Assembly: GCF_036227405.1 (NCBI RefSeq)
Contig: NZ_CP109473.1
Span: 5,952,001 to 6,016,000 of the forward strand
Direction of reading: 5' to 3'
Source of the DNA: Streptomyces sp. NBC_01460
Lineage (GTDB): Bacteria > Actinomycetota > Actinomycetes > Streptomycetales > Streptomycetaceae
DNA: 64,000 nucleotides
Shown here: positions 1 through 8,875 of the stretch, one piece after another
Position numbering within the stretch: position 1 is the stretch's first letter
How the letters are laid out: each line of letters opens with the position of its first letter
Position numbers and translations under genes: made by a program
Notes under the pieces: generated by a model
Database searches by the model: none
What the model was told of the DNA's origin: nothing
The model's input: only the letters and a program-made list of their open reading frames with translations

Positions 1-423
1 GGGCCTGAAACCCGCGGCGGTGCGTGGAATTCCAGCACAGTGGAGGATCTCCAACAAGGCCCGCGTACCGGGCTGTGACCTGGATGACACGGTGTGATGG
101 GTGGATCACAAGGCGTGGAGCGTGTTCACGGTCAAACCGGGCAATTAAGGGTGCACCCTCCCGGGGTGACAGGTGTCCCAGACGCCATGATCGGGAGCGG
201 AATGGCAGATTCAGAGCCGTATTGTCGGTTTTGCATCCCGTGATCAACTGTCTGGAATGAGCGAATTGTCGGCAACTTCGTGAGCAAACTCACATGATGA
301 TCGCCGTCTCATCCCGGCCACGTCCGGGAATCCGATGTTTAGCCTGAAGCTTTACAGGGATAGCGAATCCGACAACCGGCGCACCTCCGGGCCGCGCCCC
401 AGCGACAAGGGTCCACACGGCAG
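1..423. other. Left-edge stretch without a convincing gene
   Basis: No reading frame here shows the GC-rich third positions typical of the neighbours. A 78-codon frame at 24-260 has irregular codon use and was not accepted. The right part (about 240-420) is less GC-rich and probably holds the promoter of the small gene that starts at 424. A weak -10-like TAGCGA lies at 361-366, with TTTAGC 17 bases upstream, but this is not a good match to a vegetative promoter. Confidence 0.4.
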
Positions 424-606
424 ATGAAGACGACGATGACGTTCCGCAACATCGCCAACCCCCGGCGCACGACGCTGGCGCACCTCGAGGACGCCGCCGC
501 GCTGCAGACGCCGGAGCAGCGGGAGCACGCCGTCGACCTGCCGACCCAGACGGCCAACCCGCGCCGCACCATCCTCATGGAGGCCCCGGTCGCGGCGGCC
601 GGCTGA
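424..606 (+). CDS. Small protein with two NPRRTxL repeats, unknown function
   Basis: This 60-residue protein is not recognised. Its third codon positions are almost all G or C, as in true genes of this genome, so it is probably translated. It has no signal peptide, no membrane segment and no cysteine. Its most striking feature is an octapeptide occurring twice, ANPRRTTL at about residues 11-18 and ANPRRTIL at about 44-51, separated by a Glu/Gln/Ala-rich spacer. Two near-identical short motifs in a tiny protein are reminiscent of precursor peptides or small adaptor peptides, but no modifying enzyme lies beside it in the window. Met5 is an alternative start; neither start has a strong ribosome binding site. 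Confidence 0.55.
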   Translation: MKTTMTFRNIANPRRTTLAHLEDAAALQTPEQREHAVDLPTQTANPRRTILMEAPVAAAG

Positions 607-708
607 CGGCCCTGCGCACGGCGTCATGCGCACGGCTGTCCCCCTCTCCCGCGTTAGCCTGGAGCGTCAGTCTTCAGCCAGCCAGCAAGTGAGGGGCGAC
701 AGCATCCC

Positions 709-1485
709 GTGCGCATCGCCAGGTTCTCCATCGACGGCAATGTCGCCTTCGGCGCGGTCGAGGGCGACAGCCCCGACAGCCTCGTCCTCGACATCATCAA
801 GGGCATCCCGTACACCGACTTCGAGCTCTCGGGGACCAAGGTCCCGCTGAAGAAGGTCCGGCTGCTGCCGCCCGTGCTTCCCAACAAGGTCGTGGCCATC
901 GGCCGCAACTACGCGGAACACGCCGCCGAGATGGGCAACGAGGTCCCGGACGTGCCGGTCGCCTTCTTCAAGCCCACCACCTCGGTGATCGGTGCCGGCG
1001 ACTCCATCGAGTACCCCTCCTTCTCCGAGGAGCTGCACCACGAGGCCGAGCTGGCCGTGGTGATCGGCCGCATGTGCCGCGAGGTCCCGCGTGAGCGCGT
1101 CAAGGACGTCATCTTCGGCTACACCTGCGCCAACGACGTCACCGCACGCGACGTCCAGCGGCGCGAGAGCCAGTGGGCCCGGGCGAAGGGCTTCGACACC
1201 TCCTGCCCGCTCGGCCCATGGGTGGAGACCGACGTCGACCCCGGCAACCTGGCCATCCAGGCCACGGTCAACGGCGAACAGCGACAGCTCGGGCGCACGA
1301 GCGACATGATCCGGTCCGTCGAGGACCTGGTCGTCCACATCACGGAGGCCATGACGCTGCTCCCGGGCGACGTGATCCTCACCGGGACCCCCGCAGGGGT
1401 CGGCCCCCTGCACGTCGGCGACGAGGTCGCCGTCACCATCGAAGGCATCGGCACTCTCACCAACAAGGTGATCAAGCGTGGCTAA
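709..1485 (+). CDS. Fumarylacetoacetate hydrolase (FAH) family protein
   Basis: The protein has 258 residues and the full FAH/YcgM fold signature: [12 protein letters not shown] near residue 67, the metal ligands in HHEAELAVV (about 110-118) and CANDVTARD (about 142-150), and the C-terminal GTPAGVGPL loop. Members hydrolyse C-C bonds in acylpyruvates or decarboxylate oxaloacetate using Mg or Mn. The exact substrate cannot be told from sequence. The GTG start at 709 follows a GAGGGG ribosome binding site. The stop overlaps the GTG start of gltX by 8 bases, so the two are probably co-transcribed and translationally coupled, although they share no obvious pathway. Confidence 0.9.
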   Translation: MRIARFSIDGNVAFGAVEGDSPDSLVLDIIKGIPYTDFELSGTKVPLKKVRLLPPVLPNKVVAIGRNYAEHAAEMGNEVPDVPVAFFKPTTSVIGAGDSIEYPSFSEELHHEAELAVVIGRMCREVPRERVKDVIFGYTCANDVTARDVQRRESQWARAKGFDTSCPLGPWVETDVDPGNLAIQATVNGEQRQLGRTSDMIRSVEDLVVHITEAMTLLPGDVILTGTPAGVGPLHVGDEVAVTIEGIGTLTNKVIKRG

Positions 1486-2950
1486 CGCACCTGTCCGTGT
1501 ACGTTTCTGCCCCTCCCCGACCGGCAACCCCCACGTGGGCCTGGTCCGGACGGCTCTCTTCAACTGGGCCTTCGCACGGCACCACCAGGGCACGCTGGTC
1601 TTCCGCATCGAGGACACCGACGCGGCCCGTGACTCCGAGGAGTCCTACGGCCAGCTGCTCGACTCGATGCGCTGGCTCGGCCTGGACTGGGACGAGGGCC
1701 CCGAGGTCGGCGGCCCGCACGCCCCGTACCGCCAGTCGCAGCGGATGGACCTCTACAAGGACGTCGCCGAGAAGCTCCTGGCCGCGGGCCACGCGTACCC
1801 CTGCTACTGCACCACCGAGGAGCTCGACACCCGGCGCGACGCCGCCCGCGCCGCCGGCAAGCCGTCGGGCTACGACGGCCACTGCCGCGACCTGAGCGAC
1901 GAGCGGAAGGCCGCGTACGAGGCCGAGGGCCGCACCTCGATCGTCCGCTTCCGGATGCCCGACGAGGCCATCACCTTCACCGACCTGGTCCGCGGGGACA
2001 TCACGGTCCAGCCGGAGAACGTGCCGGACTACGGCATCGTCCGCGCCAACGGTGCTCCCCTCTACACGCTCGTCAACCCGGTCGACGACGCCCTGATGGA
2101 GATCACCCACGTCCTGCGCGGCGAGGACCTGCTCTCCTCCACCCCGCGCCAGATCGCCCTCTACCGGGCGCTCATCGAGCTGGGCATCGCCAAGGACACC
2201 CCGGCCTTCGGTCACCTCCCCTACGTCATGGGGGAGGGCAACAAGAAGCTCTCCAAGCGTGACCCGCAGGCCTCGCTCAACCTGTACCGCGAGCGCGGCT
2301 TCCTGCCCGAGGGGCTGCTCAACTACCTCTCGCTGCTCGGCTGGTCGATCGCCGAGGACCGCGACATCTTCGGCCGTGACGAGCTGGTGGCGGCGTTCGA
2401 CATCGCCGACGTCAACGCCAACCCGGCGCGCTTCGACCTGAAGAAGGCCGAGCACATCAACGCCGAGCACCTGCGGATGCTCGACGTGAAGACCTTCACC
2501 GAGGCCTGCGGCCCCTGGCTGAAGGCCCCCTTCGCCCCCTGGGCGCCCGAGGCCTTCGACGCGGAGCAGTTCGCCGAGATCGCCCCGCACGCCCAGACCC
2601 GTGTGACGGTCCTCTCGGACATCACGGCCAACGTCGACTTCCTCTTCCTGGACGAGCCCGTCCAGGACGAGGCGTCCTGGGCCAAGGCCATGAAGGAGGG
2701 CTCCGACGCCCTGCTCGTCACGGCCCGCGCCGAGCTGACCGAGGCCGAGTGGAACGCCGAGGCGCTCAAGACCGCCGTCCTCACCGCCGGTGAGAAGCAC
2801 GGCCTGAAGCTCGGCAAGGCGCAGGCCCCGGTCCGCGTCGCCGTCACCGGCCGCACGGTGGGTCTGCCGCTCTTCGAGTCCCTGGAGATCCTGGGCCGCG
2901 AGAAGACCGTCGCCCGCATCGACGCCGCGCTGGCGAAGCTCGCCGCATAA
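1478..2950 (+). CDS. gltX: Glutamyl-tRNA synthetase
   Basis: A class I aminoacyl-tRNA synthetase of 490 residues that attaches glutamate to tRNA-Glu. The HIGH-type motif is at about residues 11-20 (SPTGNPHVG) and the KMSKS-type motif is KKLSKRDP near 256-263. Actinobacteria usually lack a dedicated GlnRS; their GluRS also charges tRNA-Gln, and GatCAB then amidates the product. This fits the tRNA-Gln and tRNA-Glu genes 0.9 kb downstream. The GTG start lies inside the end of the FAH gene. A hairpin terminator follows at 2966-3011. Confidence 0.97.
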   Translation: MANAPVRVRFCPSPTGNPHVGLVRTALFNWAFARHHQGTLVFRIEDTDAARDSEESYGQLLDSMRWLGLDWDEGPEVGGPHAPYRQSQRMDLYKDVAEKLLAAGHAYPCYCTTEELDTRRDAARAAGKPSGYDGHCRDLSDERKAAYEAEGRTSIVRFRMPDEAITFTDLVRGDITVQPENVPDYGIVRANGAPLYTLVNPVDDALMEITHVLRGEDLLSSTPRQIALYRALIELGIAKDTPAFGHLPYVMGEGNKKLSKRDPQASLNLYRERGFLPEGLLNYLSLLGWSIAEDRDIFGRDELVAAFDIADVNANPARFDLKKAEHINAEHLRMLDVKTFTEACGPWLKAPFAPWAPEAFDAEQFAEIAPHAQTRVTVLSDITANVDFLFLDEPVQDEASWAKAMKEGSDALLVTARAELTEAEWNAEALKTAVLTAGEKHGLKLGKAQAPVRVAVTGRTVGLPLFESLEILGREKTVARIDAALAKLAA

Positions 2951-2965
2951 CGGGCAGCACGCACA

Positions 2966-3011
2966 CCGGAGGCCGGGGAACCCGTCGGGGGCCCCGGCCT
3001 CCGGGCTTTTC
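2966..3011 (+). terminator. Terminator after gltX
   Basis: Perfect 13-base arms (2966-2978 and 2992-3004, CCGGAGGCCGGGG and its complement) enclose a 13-base loop, with GGGCTTTT at the 3' side. This is a normal intrinsic terminator for the FAH-gltX unit. Confidence 0.85.
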
Positions 3012-3054
3012 GGACCGGACCCGCCGGAGCGGCGCACGGGGTAAGTTCGCTCAC

Positions 3055-3774
3055 ATGCCGATCCGCGCGGTGCTCTGGGACATCGACGACACGATCTTCG
3101 ACTACTCCGGCGCCGACCGCACCGGGATGCGCAAGCATCTGGAGCGCGAGGGCTTCCCCGAGGGGTACGACTCCCTGGAGCGCGCCCTCGACGCCTGGAA
3201 GGCCGTCACGGACGTGCAATGGGCACGCTTCGCCGCCGGCGAGCTCGACTTCCAGCAGCAGCGGAGGGAGCGCGTCCGCGCCTTCCTCGGGCGGTGGCTG
3301 AGCGATGGCGAGGCCGACGAGTGGTTCGGCCGTCACGCCACCCACTACGAGGCCGCCTGGGCGCTCTTCCCTGACACCCTGCCGGTCCTGGACCGGCTGG
3401 CGGGGACCTTCCGCCATGCCGTCCTGTCGAATTCCAGCATCCACAACCAGGACCGCAAGCTGCGCGCCCTCGGGGTGCGGGACCGCTTCGAAGCGGTGGT
3501 CTGCGCCGTCGAGCTGGGCATCTCCAAGCCGGACGCGGGTGCCTTCCACGCGGCCTGCGAGGTCCTGGAGCTCGACCCGCACGAGGTGGCGTACGTCGGC
3601 AACGAACCCGACATCGACGCGGGCGGCGCCGTGGCCGCCGGGCTCACCGGGATCTGGCTGGACAGGGAGGGACGGGGCGGGCGCCCCGAACTCGTCCGGA
3701 TCACAGGGCTGGCAGAGCTCCCCGGCCTGCTGGCGGGAGATACCCGTTTTGGAGCGCCGGACACCTTCGGGTAA
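3055..3774 (+). CDS. HAD-family hydrolase
   Basis: The protein has 239 residues and all four haloacid dehalogenase motifs: the nucleophile loop DIDDTIFDY near residue 9, LSNSS at about 125, the lysine motif KPDAGAF at about 158, and the acidic motif VGNEPDID near 180. It is most likely a small-molecule phosphatase with a helical cap between motifs I and II. The substrate is unknown. It stands alone between the gltX terminator and the tRNA cluster. Its stop codon forms part of the -10 box of the tRNA promoter. Confidence 0.85.
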   Translation: MPIRAVLWDIDDTIFDYSGADRTGMRKHLEREGFPEGYDSLERALDAWKAVTDVQWARFAAGELDFQQQRRERVRAFLGRWLSDGEADEWFGRHATHYEAAWALFPDTLPVLDRLAGTFRHAVLSNSSIHNQDRKLRALGVRDRFEAVVCAVELGISKPDAGAFHAACEVLELDPHEVAYVGNEPDIDAGGAVAAGLTGIWLDREGRGGRPELVRITGLAELPGLLAGDTRFGAPDTFG

Positions 3775-3777
3775 TGT
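3749..3777 (+). promoter_or_regulatory. Promoter of the Gln/Glu tRNA cluster
   Basis: TTGGAG at 3749-3754 and TAATGT at 3772-3777 are 17 bases apart, a good vegetative (HrdB-type) promoter. Transcription would start near 3784, about 75 bases before the first tRNA. The TAA of the HAD gene (3772-3774) is the first half of the -10 box. Confidence 0.7.
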
Positions 3778-3859
3778 TCTTCCTGCGCCGCCCGAGCGGG
3801 CCGAAAGGTCCGGCAGGGAGGCGCAGACAGAAACAGAACCCCCAGGGGTTGCGTTTCAG

Positions 3860-3931
3860 TGGGCTATGGTGTAATTGGCAACACTACGGTTTCTGGTACC
3901 GTCATTCTAGGTTCGAGTCCTGGTAGCCCAG
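3860..3931 (+). tRNA. tRNA-Gln (CTG), copy 1
   Basis: A 72-nt cloverleaf. The acceptor TGGGCTA pairs with TAGCCCA, the anticodon loop is TTCTGGT with anticodon CTG, and the T arm contains GGTTCGAGTCC. The discriminator is G and CCA is not encoded. It is identical to the copy at 4168-4239. Confidence 0.95.
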
Positions 3932-3949
3932 CGCAAAACCAAGTAACAC

Positions 3950-4022
3950 GCCCCCGTTGTGTAGCGGCCTAGCACGCTGCCCTCTCACGGCAGTAGCGCC
4001 GGTTCGAATCCGGTCGGGGGTA
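3950..4022 (+). tRNA. tRNA-Glu (CTC), copy 1
   Basis: A 73-nt cloverleaf. The acceptor begins GCCCCCG and ends CGGGGGT plus discriminator A (the outermost pair is G-U), the anticodon loop is CTCTCAC with anticodon CTC, and the T arm contains GGTTCGAATCC. CCA is not encoded. All three copies in the cluster are identical. Confidence 0.95.
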
Positions 4023-4082
4023 CAGATCCTTCCCGCGAGAACATCTGGGTCGCACCCACGTTCTTGATGCAGGATCGCTAGG

Positions 4083-4155
4083 GCCCCCGTTGTGTAGCGG
4101 CCTAGCACGCTGCCCTCTCACGGCAGTAGCGCCGGTTCGAATCCGGTCGGGGGTA
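4083..4155 (+). tRNA. tRNA-Glu (CTC), copy 2
   Basis: Identical in all 73 positions to the copy at 3950-4022. It lies 60 bases downstream of that copy and 12 bases before the second tRNA-Gln. Confidence 0.95.
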
Positions 4156-4167
4156 CTTGTCACACCA

Positions 4168-4239
4168 TGGGCTATGGTGTAATTGGCAACACTACGGTTT
4201 CTGGTACCGTCATTCTAGGTTCGAGTCCTGGTAGCCCAG
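4168..4239 (+). tRNA. tRNA-Gln (CTG), copy 2
   Basis: Identical to the tRNA-Gln at 3860-3931. The spacer to the next tRNA-Glu (20 bases) resembles the spacer after copy 1 (18 bases), which points to duplication of a Gln-Glu unit. Confidence 0.95.
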
Positions 4240-4259
4240 CGCAAGTCAGCAGTAACCAC

Positions 4260-4332
4260 GCCCCCGTTGTGTAGCGGCCTAGCACGCTGCCCTCTCACGG
4301 CAGTAGCGCCGGTTCGAATCCGGTCGGGGGTA
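4260..4332 (+). tRNA. tRNA-Glu (CTC), copy 3
   Basis: The third identical tRNA-Glu and the last gene of the cluster. A hairpin terminator follows at 4350-4377. Confidence 0.95.
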
Positions 4333-4349
4333 CAACACAGCAGTACGAC

Positions 4350-4377
4350 AAGGCCCTTCACTTCGGTGGAGGGCCTT
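4350..4377 (+). terminator. Terminator of the tRNA cluster
   Basis: AAGGCCCTTCAC pairs with GTGGAGGGCCTT (one G-T pair) around a 4-base loop, 17 bases after the last tRNA. The run of T is poor, which is common in this genome. Confidence 0.7.
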
Positions 4378-4502
4378 CTGCGTGTCCGCGGCGCTGATGT
4401 CCCCGCCGGTGCGGACCGTGGGCGAGGTGTTCATCTCGGGTGTGTGGCACATGACTTGGGCCGCCACGACGCTGGGGCGGCCGGAGGGGGAGGTGAAGGG
4501 GC

Positions 4503-5219
4503 TCAGCCCGTGCGGCGCAGCGCCTCGCTCAGCCGCGCCGCCGAGTCGATGATCGCCTGGGCGTGCATCCGGCCCGGGTGGCGGGTGAGGCGCTCGATGG
4601 GGCCGGAGACCGACACCGCGGCGACGACCCGGTTCGACGGTCCGCGGACCGGCGCCGAGACGGAGGCCACGCCCGGCTCGCGCTCGCCGATCGACTGGGC
4701 CCAGCCCCGCCGCCGTACGCCGGAGAGGGCGGTCGCCGTGAAGCGGGCCCCCTGCAGGCCCCGGTGCAGACGCTCCGGCTCCTCCCAGGCCATCAGGATC
4801 TGCGCGGACGAACCCGCCTTCATGGTGAGGGTGGAGCCGACCGGCACGGTGTCCCGCAGTCCGGACAGTCGCTCCGCCGCCGCCACGCAGATCCGCATGT
4901 CGCCCTGCCGGCGGTAGAGCTGGGCGCTCTCACCGGTGATGTCCCGCAGATGTGTGAGTACCGGTCCGGCCGTCGCCAGGAGGCGGTCCTCGCCGGCCGC
5001 GGCCGCGAGCTCCGCGAGCCTCGGGCCGAGAATGAACCGGCCCTGCATGTCCCTCGCCACCATCCGGTGGTGTTCGAGTGCCACGGCGAGTCTGTGTGCC
5101 GTGGGTCGTGCGAGCCCTGTCGCCGCGACCAGCCCGGCGAGGGTGGCCGGACCGGACTCCAGGGCGCTCAATACCAGAGCTGCCTTGTCGAGAACGCCGA
5201 CGCCGCTAGAGTTGTCCAT
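4503..5219 (-). CDS. ndgR: IclR-family regulator NdgR
   Basis: The protein has 238 residues. An N-terminal winged helix (about 10-70, including [19 protein letters not shown]) is followed by the IclR effector domain. Divergent orientation from leuCD identifies it as NdgR/AreB, the global regulator of leucine and other amino-acid biosynthesis genes in Streptomyces (SCO5552 in S. coelicolor). It is known to bind the promoter between itself and leuC. The frame is open to 5405, but the family start MDNSSG at 5219 gives the usual length and leaves a 173-base divergent promoter region. Confidence 0.92.
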   Translation of the reverse strand: MDNSSGVGVLDKAALVLSALESGPATLAGLVAATGLARPTAHRLAVALEHHRMVARDMQGRFILGPRLAELAAAAGEDRLLATAGPVLTHLRDITGESAQLYRRQGDMRICVAAAERLSGLRDTVPVGSTLTMKAGSSAQILMAWEEPERLHRGLQGARFTATALSGVRRRGWAQSIGEREPGVASVSAPVRGPSNRVVAAVSVSGPIERLTRHPGRMHAQAIIDSAARLSEALRRTG

Positions 5220-5392
5220 ACGACGATACTCGCGTCTCACTCTGTGAAACGCAAGTTCAATTTTCCCCGGAAGTTGCGAACCTGTACGTGCGGCCTTACA
5301 AAGGCCCGCAGCCACCGCCCCGCTCGGGGGTCCGGACGGCGGCACCCGAATCTCTAGTTGGGCCGGCGAGGATGCCGGCCGGAGGGAAAGCG
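5220..5392. promoter_or_regulatory. Divergent ndgR / leuCD control region
   Basis: This is the only non-coding space between the oppositely transcribed ndgR and leuC, and NdgR is known to act here. It contains an AT-rich core (TTCAATTTTCC, near 5254-5264) unusual for this genome and an imperfect dyad, CTCAC-TCT-GTGAA, near 5237-5248. The exact operator cannot be fixed from one sequence. Confidence 0.6.
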
Positions 5393-6817
5393 ATGGGTAG
5401 GACACTCGCGGAGAAGGTCTGGGACGACCACGTCGTCCGGCGCGCCGATGGCGAGCCCGACCTCCTCTTCATCGATCTGCACCTGCTGCACGAGGTGACC
5501 AGCCCGCAGGCGTTCGACGGCCTGCGCCAGGCCGGCCGCCCGGTGCGGCGTCTCGACCTCACCATCGCCACCGAGGACCACAACACCCCGACCCTCGACA
5601 TCGACAAGCCGATCGCCGACCCCGTCTCCCGCGCCCAGCTGGAGACCCTGCGCAAGAACTGCGCGGACTTCGGCGTCCGGCTGCACCCGCTGGGTGACGT
5701 CGAGCAGGGCGTCGTGCACGTGGTCGGCCCGCAGCTCGGCCTGACCCAGCCCGGCACCACCGTCGTCTGCGGCGACTCCCACACCTCCACCCACGGCGCG
5801 TTCGGGGCCCTGGCCTTCGGCATCGGCACCAGCCAGGTCGAGCACGTCCTGGCCACCCAGACGCTGCCGCTGGCCCGCCCCAGGACCATGGCGATCACCG
5901 TCGAGGGCGAACTCCCCGACAGCGTCACCGCCAAGGATCTCATCCTGGCCATCATCGCCCGGATCGGCACCGGCGGCGGCCAGGGCTACATCCTCGAATA
6001 CCGCGGCTCCGCCATCGAGAAGCTCTCGATGGAAGCCCGGATGACCATCTGCAACATGTCGATCGAGGCCGGCGCCCGCGCGGGCATGATCGCCCCCGAC
6101 GAGACCACCTTCGCCTACCTGCAGGGCCGCGACCACGCCCCCCGGGGCGAGGAGTGGGACGCGGCGGTGGAGTACTGGAAGACACTGCGCACCGACGACG
6201 ACGCCGTCTTCGACGCCGAGGTCGTCATCGACGGGACCGCCCTCGCGCCGTTCGTCACGTGGGGCACCAACCCGGGCCAGGGCGCACCCCTGTCGGCCGA
6301 CGTCCCCGACCCCGCTTCGTACGAGGACGCCTCGGAGCGCTACGCCGCCGAAAAGGCCCTGGAGTACATGGGGTTGACCGCCGGCCAGCCGCTGCGTGAG
6401 ATCAGCGTGGACACGGTGTTCGTGGGCTCCTGCACCAACGGACGCATCGAGGACCTGCGCAACGTGGCCTCGATCATGGACGGCCGTAAAGTCGCCGACG
6501 GCGTACGGATGCTGGTCGTCCCGGGCTCCGTCCGGGTCGCCCTGCAGGCCGTCGAGGAGGGCCTGGACAAGGTCTTCACCGCGGCCGGCGCCGAATGGCG
6601 GCACGCGGGCTGCTCGATGTGCCTCGGCATGAACCCCGACCAGCTGGCCCCCGGTGAGCGCTCCGCCTCCACCTCGAACCGGAACTTCGAGGGCAGGCAG
6701 GGCAAGGGCGGCCGCACCCACCTGGTCTCCCCGCAGGTCGCCGCCGCCACCGCCGTGCTGGGCCATCTGGCCTCGCCCGCCGACCTGTCCGACGACCGCA
6801 CGCCCGCCGGAGTCTGA
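5393..6817 (+). CDS. leuC: 3-isopropylmalate dehydratase large subunit
   Basis: The protein has 474 residues. With LeuD it isomerises 2-isopropylmalate to 3-isopropylmalate in leucine synthesis. The three [4Fe-4S] ligands are visible: Cys347 in GSCTNGR, and Cys407 and Cys410 in AGCSMCLG. Substrate motifs such as [12 protein letters not shown] are intact. The ATG at 5393 follows GGAGGGAAAG, a strong ribosome binding site; the frame extends upstream but that part is not conserved-looking. leuD follows 5 bases later. Confidence 0.97.
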   Translation: MGRTLAEKVWDDHVVRRADGEPDLLFIDLHLLHEVTSPQAFDGLRQAGRPVRRLDLTIATEDHNTPTLDIDKPIADPVSRAQLETLRKNCADFGVRLHPLGDVEQGVVHVVGPQLGLTQPGTTVVCGDSHTSTHGAFGALAFGIGTSQVEHVLATQTLPLARPRTMAITVEGELPDSVTAKDLILAIIARIGTGGGQGYILEYRGSAIEKLSMEARMTICNMSIEAGARAGMIAPDETTFAYLQGRDHAPRGEEWDAAVEYWKTLRTDDDAVFDAEVVIDGTALAPFVTWGTNPGQGAPLSADVPDPASYEDASERYAAEKALEYMGLTAGQPLREISVDTVFVGSCTNGRIEDLRNVASIMDGRKVADGVRMLVVPGSVRVALQAVEEGLDKVFTAAGAEWRHAGCSMCLGMNPDQLAPGERSASTSNRNFEGRQGKGGRTHLVSPQVAAATAVLGHLASPADLSDDRTPAGV

Positions 6818-6822
6818 GAGCC

Positions 6823-7416
6823 ATGGAAGCATTCACCGCACACACCGGCCGGGCCGTCCCGCTGCGCCGCAGCAACGTCGACACCGACCAGATCATCCCC
6901 GCGCACTGGCTGAAGAAGGTCACCCGCGACGGCTTCGAGGACGGCCTCTTCGAGGCCTGGCGCAAGGACGAGAACTTCGTCCTCAACCGCCCCGAGCGCC
7001 AGGGTGCGACGGTCCTGGTGGCCGGCCCCGACTTCGGCACCGGCTCCTCGCGTGAGCACGCGGTCTGGGCCCTGCAGAACTTCGGCTTCAAGGCAGTCAT
7101 CTCCTCCCGGTTCGCCGACATCTTCCGCGGCAACTCCCTGAAGAACGGTCTGTTGACCGTCGTCCTGGAGCAGAAGGTCGTCGACCGCCTCTGGGAGCTG
7201 ACCGAGGCCGACCCGACGGCCGAGGTGACCGTCGACCTGGAGAAGCGCCAGGTCCTCGCGGACGGGATCACGGCCGACTTCGAGCTCGACGAGAACGCCC
7301 GCTGGCGACTGCTGAACGGGCTGGACGACATCAGCCTCACTCTTCAGAACGAAGCGGACATTGCGACTTATGAGGCGGCCCGGCCGTCCCACAAGCCGCG
7401 CACGATTGACGCCTGA
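6823..7416 (+). CDS. leuD: 3-isopropylmalate dehydratase small subunit
   Basis: The protein has 197 residues and is the swivelling domain partner of LeuC. The family motifs [14 protein letters not shown] (about 16-29) and [15 protein letters not shown] (about 68-82) are present, and the length is normal. It is the second gene of the leuCD operon. A strong GC hairpin follows at 7434-7465. Confidence 0.97.
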   Translation: MEAFTAHTGRAVPLRRSNVDTDQIIPAHWLKKVTRDGFEDGLFEAWRKDENFVLNRPERQGATVLVAGPDFGTGSSREHAVWALQNFGFKAVISSRFADIFRGNSLKNGLLTVVLEQKVVDRLWELTEADPTAEVTVDLEKRQVLADGITADFELDENARWRLLNGLDDISLTLQNEADIATYEAARPSHKPRTIDA

Positions 7417-7433
7417 GCAGCGCTTTTCCCGAA

Positions 7434-7465
7434 CTGCGCCCCCTGCCGCCCGGCAGGGGGCGCAG
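7434..7465 (+). terminator. Hairpin after leuCD
   Basis: Perfect 15-base arms (CTGCGCCCCCTGCCG and complement) with a 2-base loop, 17 bases after the leuD stop. There is no T-run, as is frequent for actinobacterial terminators. Confidence 0.75.
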
Positions 7466-7520
7466 TCGCTTGTTGAGACCCCCTCGGGCGACAACTCGCC
7501 CCAGATGGCACAATCGGTGC

Positions 7521-7748
7521 ATGGAACGCGACAGCCAACTCGAGCTCTATGGCCACGTCGCCGACCGATTGAAAGAAGCGCACGCAAAGGTGAGCGCACT
7601 GCAAGTCCCGGAGGGCGTACGGATGGCGCTGTCCCGGAAGCTGCTGGTCGTCACGGCCGCGGCTAAGCACGATCTCCCAGGCGCGGCAAGACGTCTGGAC
7701 CGGTTGATGAAGGACCTCGATGAGGGCCGATTCCCCGAAGGTGACTGA
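7521..7748 (+). CDS. Small conserved helical protein, unknown function
   Basis: A 75-residue protein rich in charged residues and predicted mostly helical, with no signal peptide or membrane segment. I do not recognise a family with a known function. The ATG at 7521 was chosen because it lies 55 bases after the leuCD hairpin and begins the clearly coding part (MERDSQLELYGHVADRL). The C-terminal half is Lys/Arg/Asp-rich. It lies between leuD and hupS. Confidence 0.65.
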   Translation: MERDSQLELYGHVADRLKEAHAKVSALQVPEGVRMALSRKLLVVTAAAKHDLPGAARRLDRLMKDLDEGRFPEGD

Positions 7749-7810
7749 CTCTGCGGACAGCGCAGCGGTCGACTTCGTTGCGGCACTAGGGTGATTAGCC
7801 CGTTTCGTGT

Positions 7811-7839
7811 TTGATTTGCGGTATATATCTGCCTAACGT
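7811..7839 (+). promoter_or_regulatory. Promoter of hupS
   Basis: TTGATT (7811-7816) and TAACGT (7834-7839) are 17 bases apart, in the most AT-rich spot between 7748 and 7891. Transcription would start near 7846, leaving a leader of about 45 bases. Confidence 0.7.
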
Positions 7840-7890
7840 GCGAAAAAGCCTGAACAGTTTCGTTCCGGCAATGTCTCCGAAGGGGAAGAC

Positions 7891-8550
7891 GTGAACAAGG
7901 CGCAGCTCGTAGAAGCGATTGCCGACAAGGTCGGCGGCCGCCAGCAGGCCGCAGACGCCGTCGACGTGGTACTCGACGCGATCGTCCGTGCGGTCGTCGC
8001 GGGGGACCGTGTCTCGGTCACCGGCTTCGGCTCGTTCGAGAAGGTCGACCGTCCCGCCCGGTACGCCCGCAACCCCCAGACGGGCGAGCGCGTGCGGGTC
8101 AAGAAGACCTCCGTGCCCCGCTTCCGCGCGGGCCAGGGGTTCAAGGACCTGGTAAGCGGCTCCAAGAAGCTCCCCAAGAACGACGTGGCCGTGAAGAAGG
8201 CCCCCAAGGGCAGCCTCTCGGGCGGTTCTTCCACCCGTACGACGGCGAAGGCGGCCGCGAAGAAGGCCACCGCCAAGAAGACCACCGCGGCGAAGAAGGC
8301 CACAGCGGCGGCGAAGAAGACCACGTCGGCCGCGAAGAAGGCGACGCCGGCGAAGAAGACCACGGCCGCGGCCAAGAAGACCACGTCGGCCGCGAAGAAG
8401 GCGACGCCGGCCAAGAAGGCGACGGCCACGAAGAAGACCGTCGCGGCCAAGACCGCGCCCGCCAAGAAGACCACGGCGAAGAAGGCGCCCGCGAAGAAGA
8501 CCACGGCACGCAAGACGACAGCCAAGAAGGTCACCGCACGCAAGAAGTGA
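7891..8550 (+). CDS. hupS: HU-family nucleoid protein with H1-like tail (HupS)
   Basis: The protein has 219 residues. Residues 1-95 are a normal HU domain that bends and compacts DNA (MNKAQLVEAIADKVGG at the start, GFGSFEKVDRPARYARNPQTG in the arm region). Residues from about 105 to the end are an Ala/Lys/Thr-rich tail of repeated KKAT, KKTT and PAKK units like eukaryotic H1. This two-part structure is the known Streptomyces HupS/HU2, linked to spore nucleoid compaction (SCO5556). The tail contains an exact-looking 60-base tandem duplication. The GTG start follows GAAGGGGAAGAC. A hairpin terminator follows. Confidence 0.95.
   Translation: MNKAQLVEAIADKVGGRQQAADAVDVVLDAIVRAVVAGDRVSVTGFGSFEKVDRPARYARNPQTGERVRVKKTSVPRFRAGQGFKDLVSGSKKLPKNDVAVKKAPKGSLSGGSSTRTTAKAAAKKATAKKTTAAKKATAAAKKTTSAAKKATPAKKTTAAAKKTTSAAKKATPAKKATATKKTVAAKTAPAKKTTAKKAPAKKTTARKTTAKKVTARKK
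8303..8410 (+). repeat. 60-bp tandem repeat in the HupS tail
   Basis: The stretch from about 8303 is repeated almost exactly 60 bases later, adding a 20-residue block of KKTTSAAKK and KKATPAKK units. The frame is kept, so the tail can lengthen or shorten by recombination without breaking the gene. Confidence 0.8.
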
Positions 8551-8580
8551 GACCGGGCACCGCTCGTTCCTCATACGCGC

Positions 8581-8612
8581 CGGGCCGGGCTCCCCTCGGG
8601 GAGCCCGGCCCG
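8581..8612 (+). terminator. Terminator after hupS
   Basis: Perfect 15-base GC arms (8581-8595 and 8598-8612) with a 2-base loop, 30 bases after the stop. It separates hupS from the convergent genes at 8662-9559. Confidence 0.8.
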
Positions 8613-8661
8613 CGGGCTGTTCAGGGGCCTGTCCGGGGTGCCGGCGGCCACACCGGGGCGC

Positions 8662-8865
8662 TCAGAGGGTCTGCAGCGTCACCAGGGTGATCCGCAGCGA
8701 GGCCCCCTCGCCCTCGGTCTCGATCCGCACCCGCTGCCCCGGACGCAGCAGCCGCAGGCCTCCCGCGTCGAACGCGGGTGCGTCGAAGTCCACCGGGGTG
8801 CCGTCGTCGAGCAGCACACTGCCGGTGCGGGTCTCGGAGTCGTACGTGAACGAGGTCGCCTGCAT
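8662..8865 (-). CDS. Small conserved beta-rich protein, unknown function
   Basis: A 67-residue protein with alternating hydrophobic pattern (SGSVLLDDGTPVDFDA-like turns, then LLRPGQRVRIETEG) that suggests a small beta-barrel. No enzyme motif, signal peptide or membrane segment is seen. It starts 10 bases after the cofC stop and is probably in the same operon. No function is assigned. Confidence 0.7.
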   Translation of the reverse strand: MQATSFTYDSETRTGSVLLDDGTPVDFDAPAFDAGGLRLLRPGQRVRIETEGEGASLRITLVTLQTL

Positions 8866-8875
8866 GAGCGGCAGC

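Noticed and set aside
24..260. 78-codon frame at the left edge
   Set aside because: Third codon positions lack the strong G/C bias of real genes here, and it contains no recognisable motif.
1173..1895. Long plus-strand frame over the FAH-gltX junction, and similar long frames opposite nearly every gene
   Set aside because: These are shadows caused by high GC. They overlap well-supported genes and have Arg/Pro/Gly-rich nonsense composition.
3860..4332. The tRNA cluster as the attachment site of the mobile element
   Set aside because: The element lies 21 kb away, and no tRNA fragment is found at its ends; the repeats match the CAP gene.
5220..5405. Longer NdgR protein starting at 5405
   Set aside because: It would cover the leuC ribosome binding site and start region; the internal start gives the family length.
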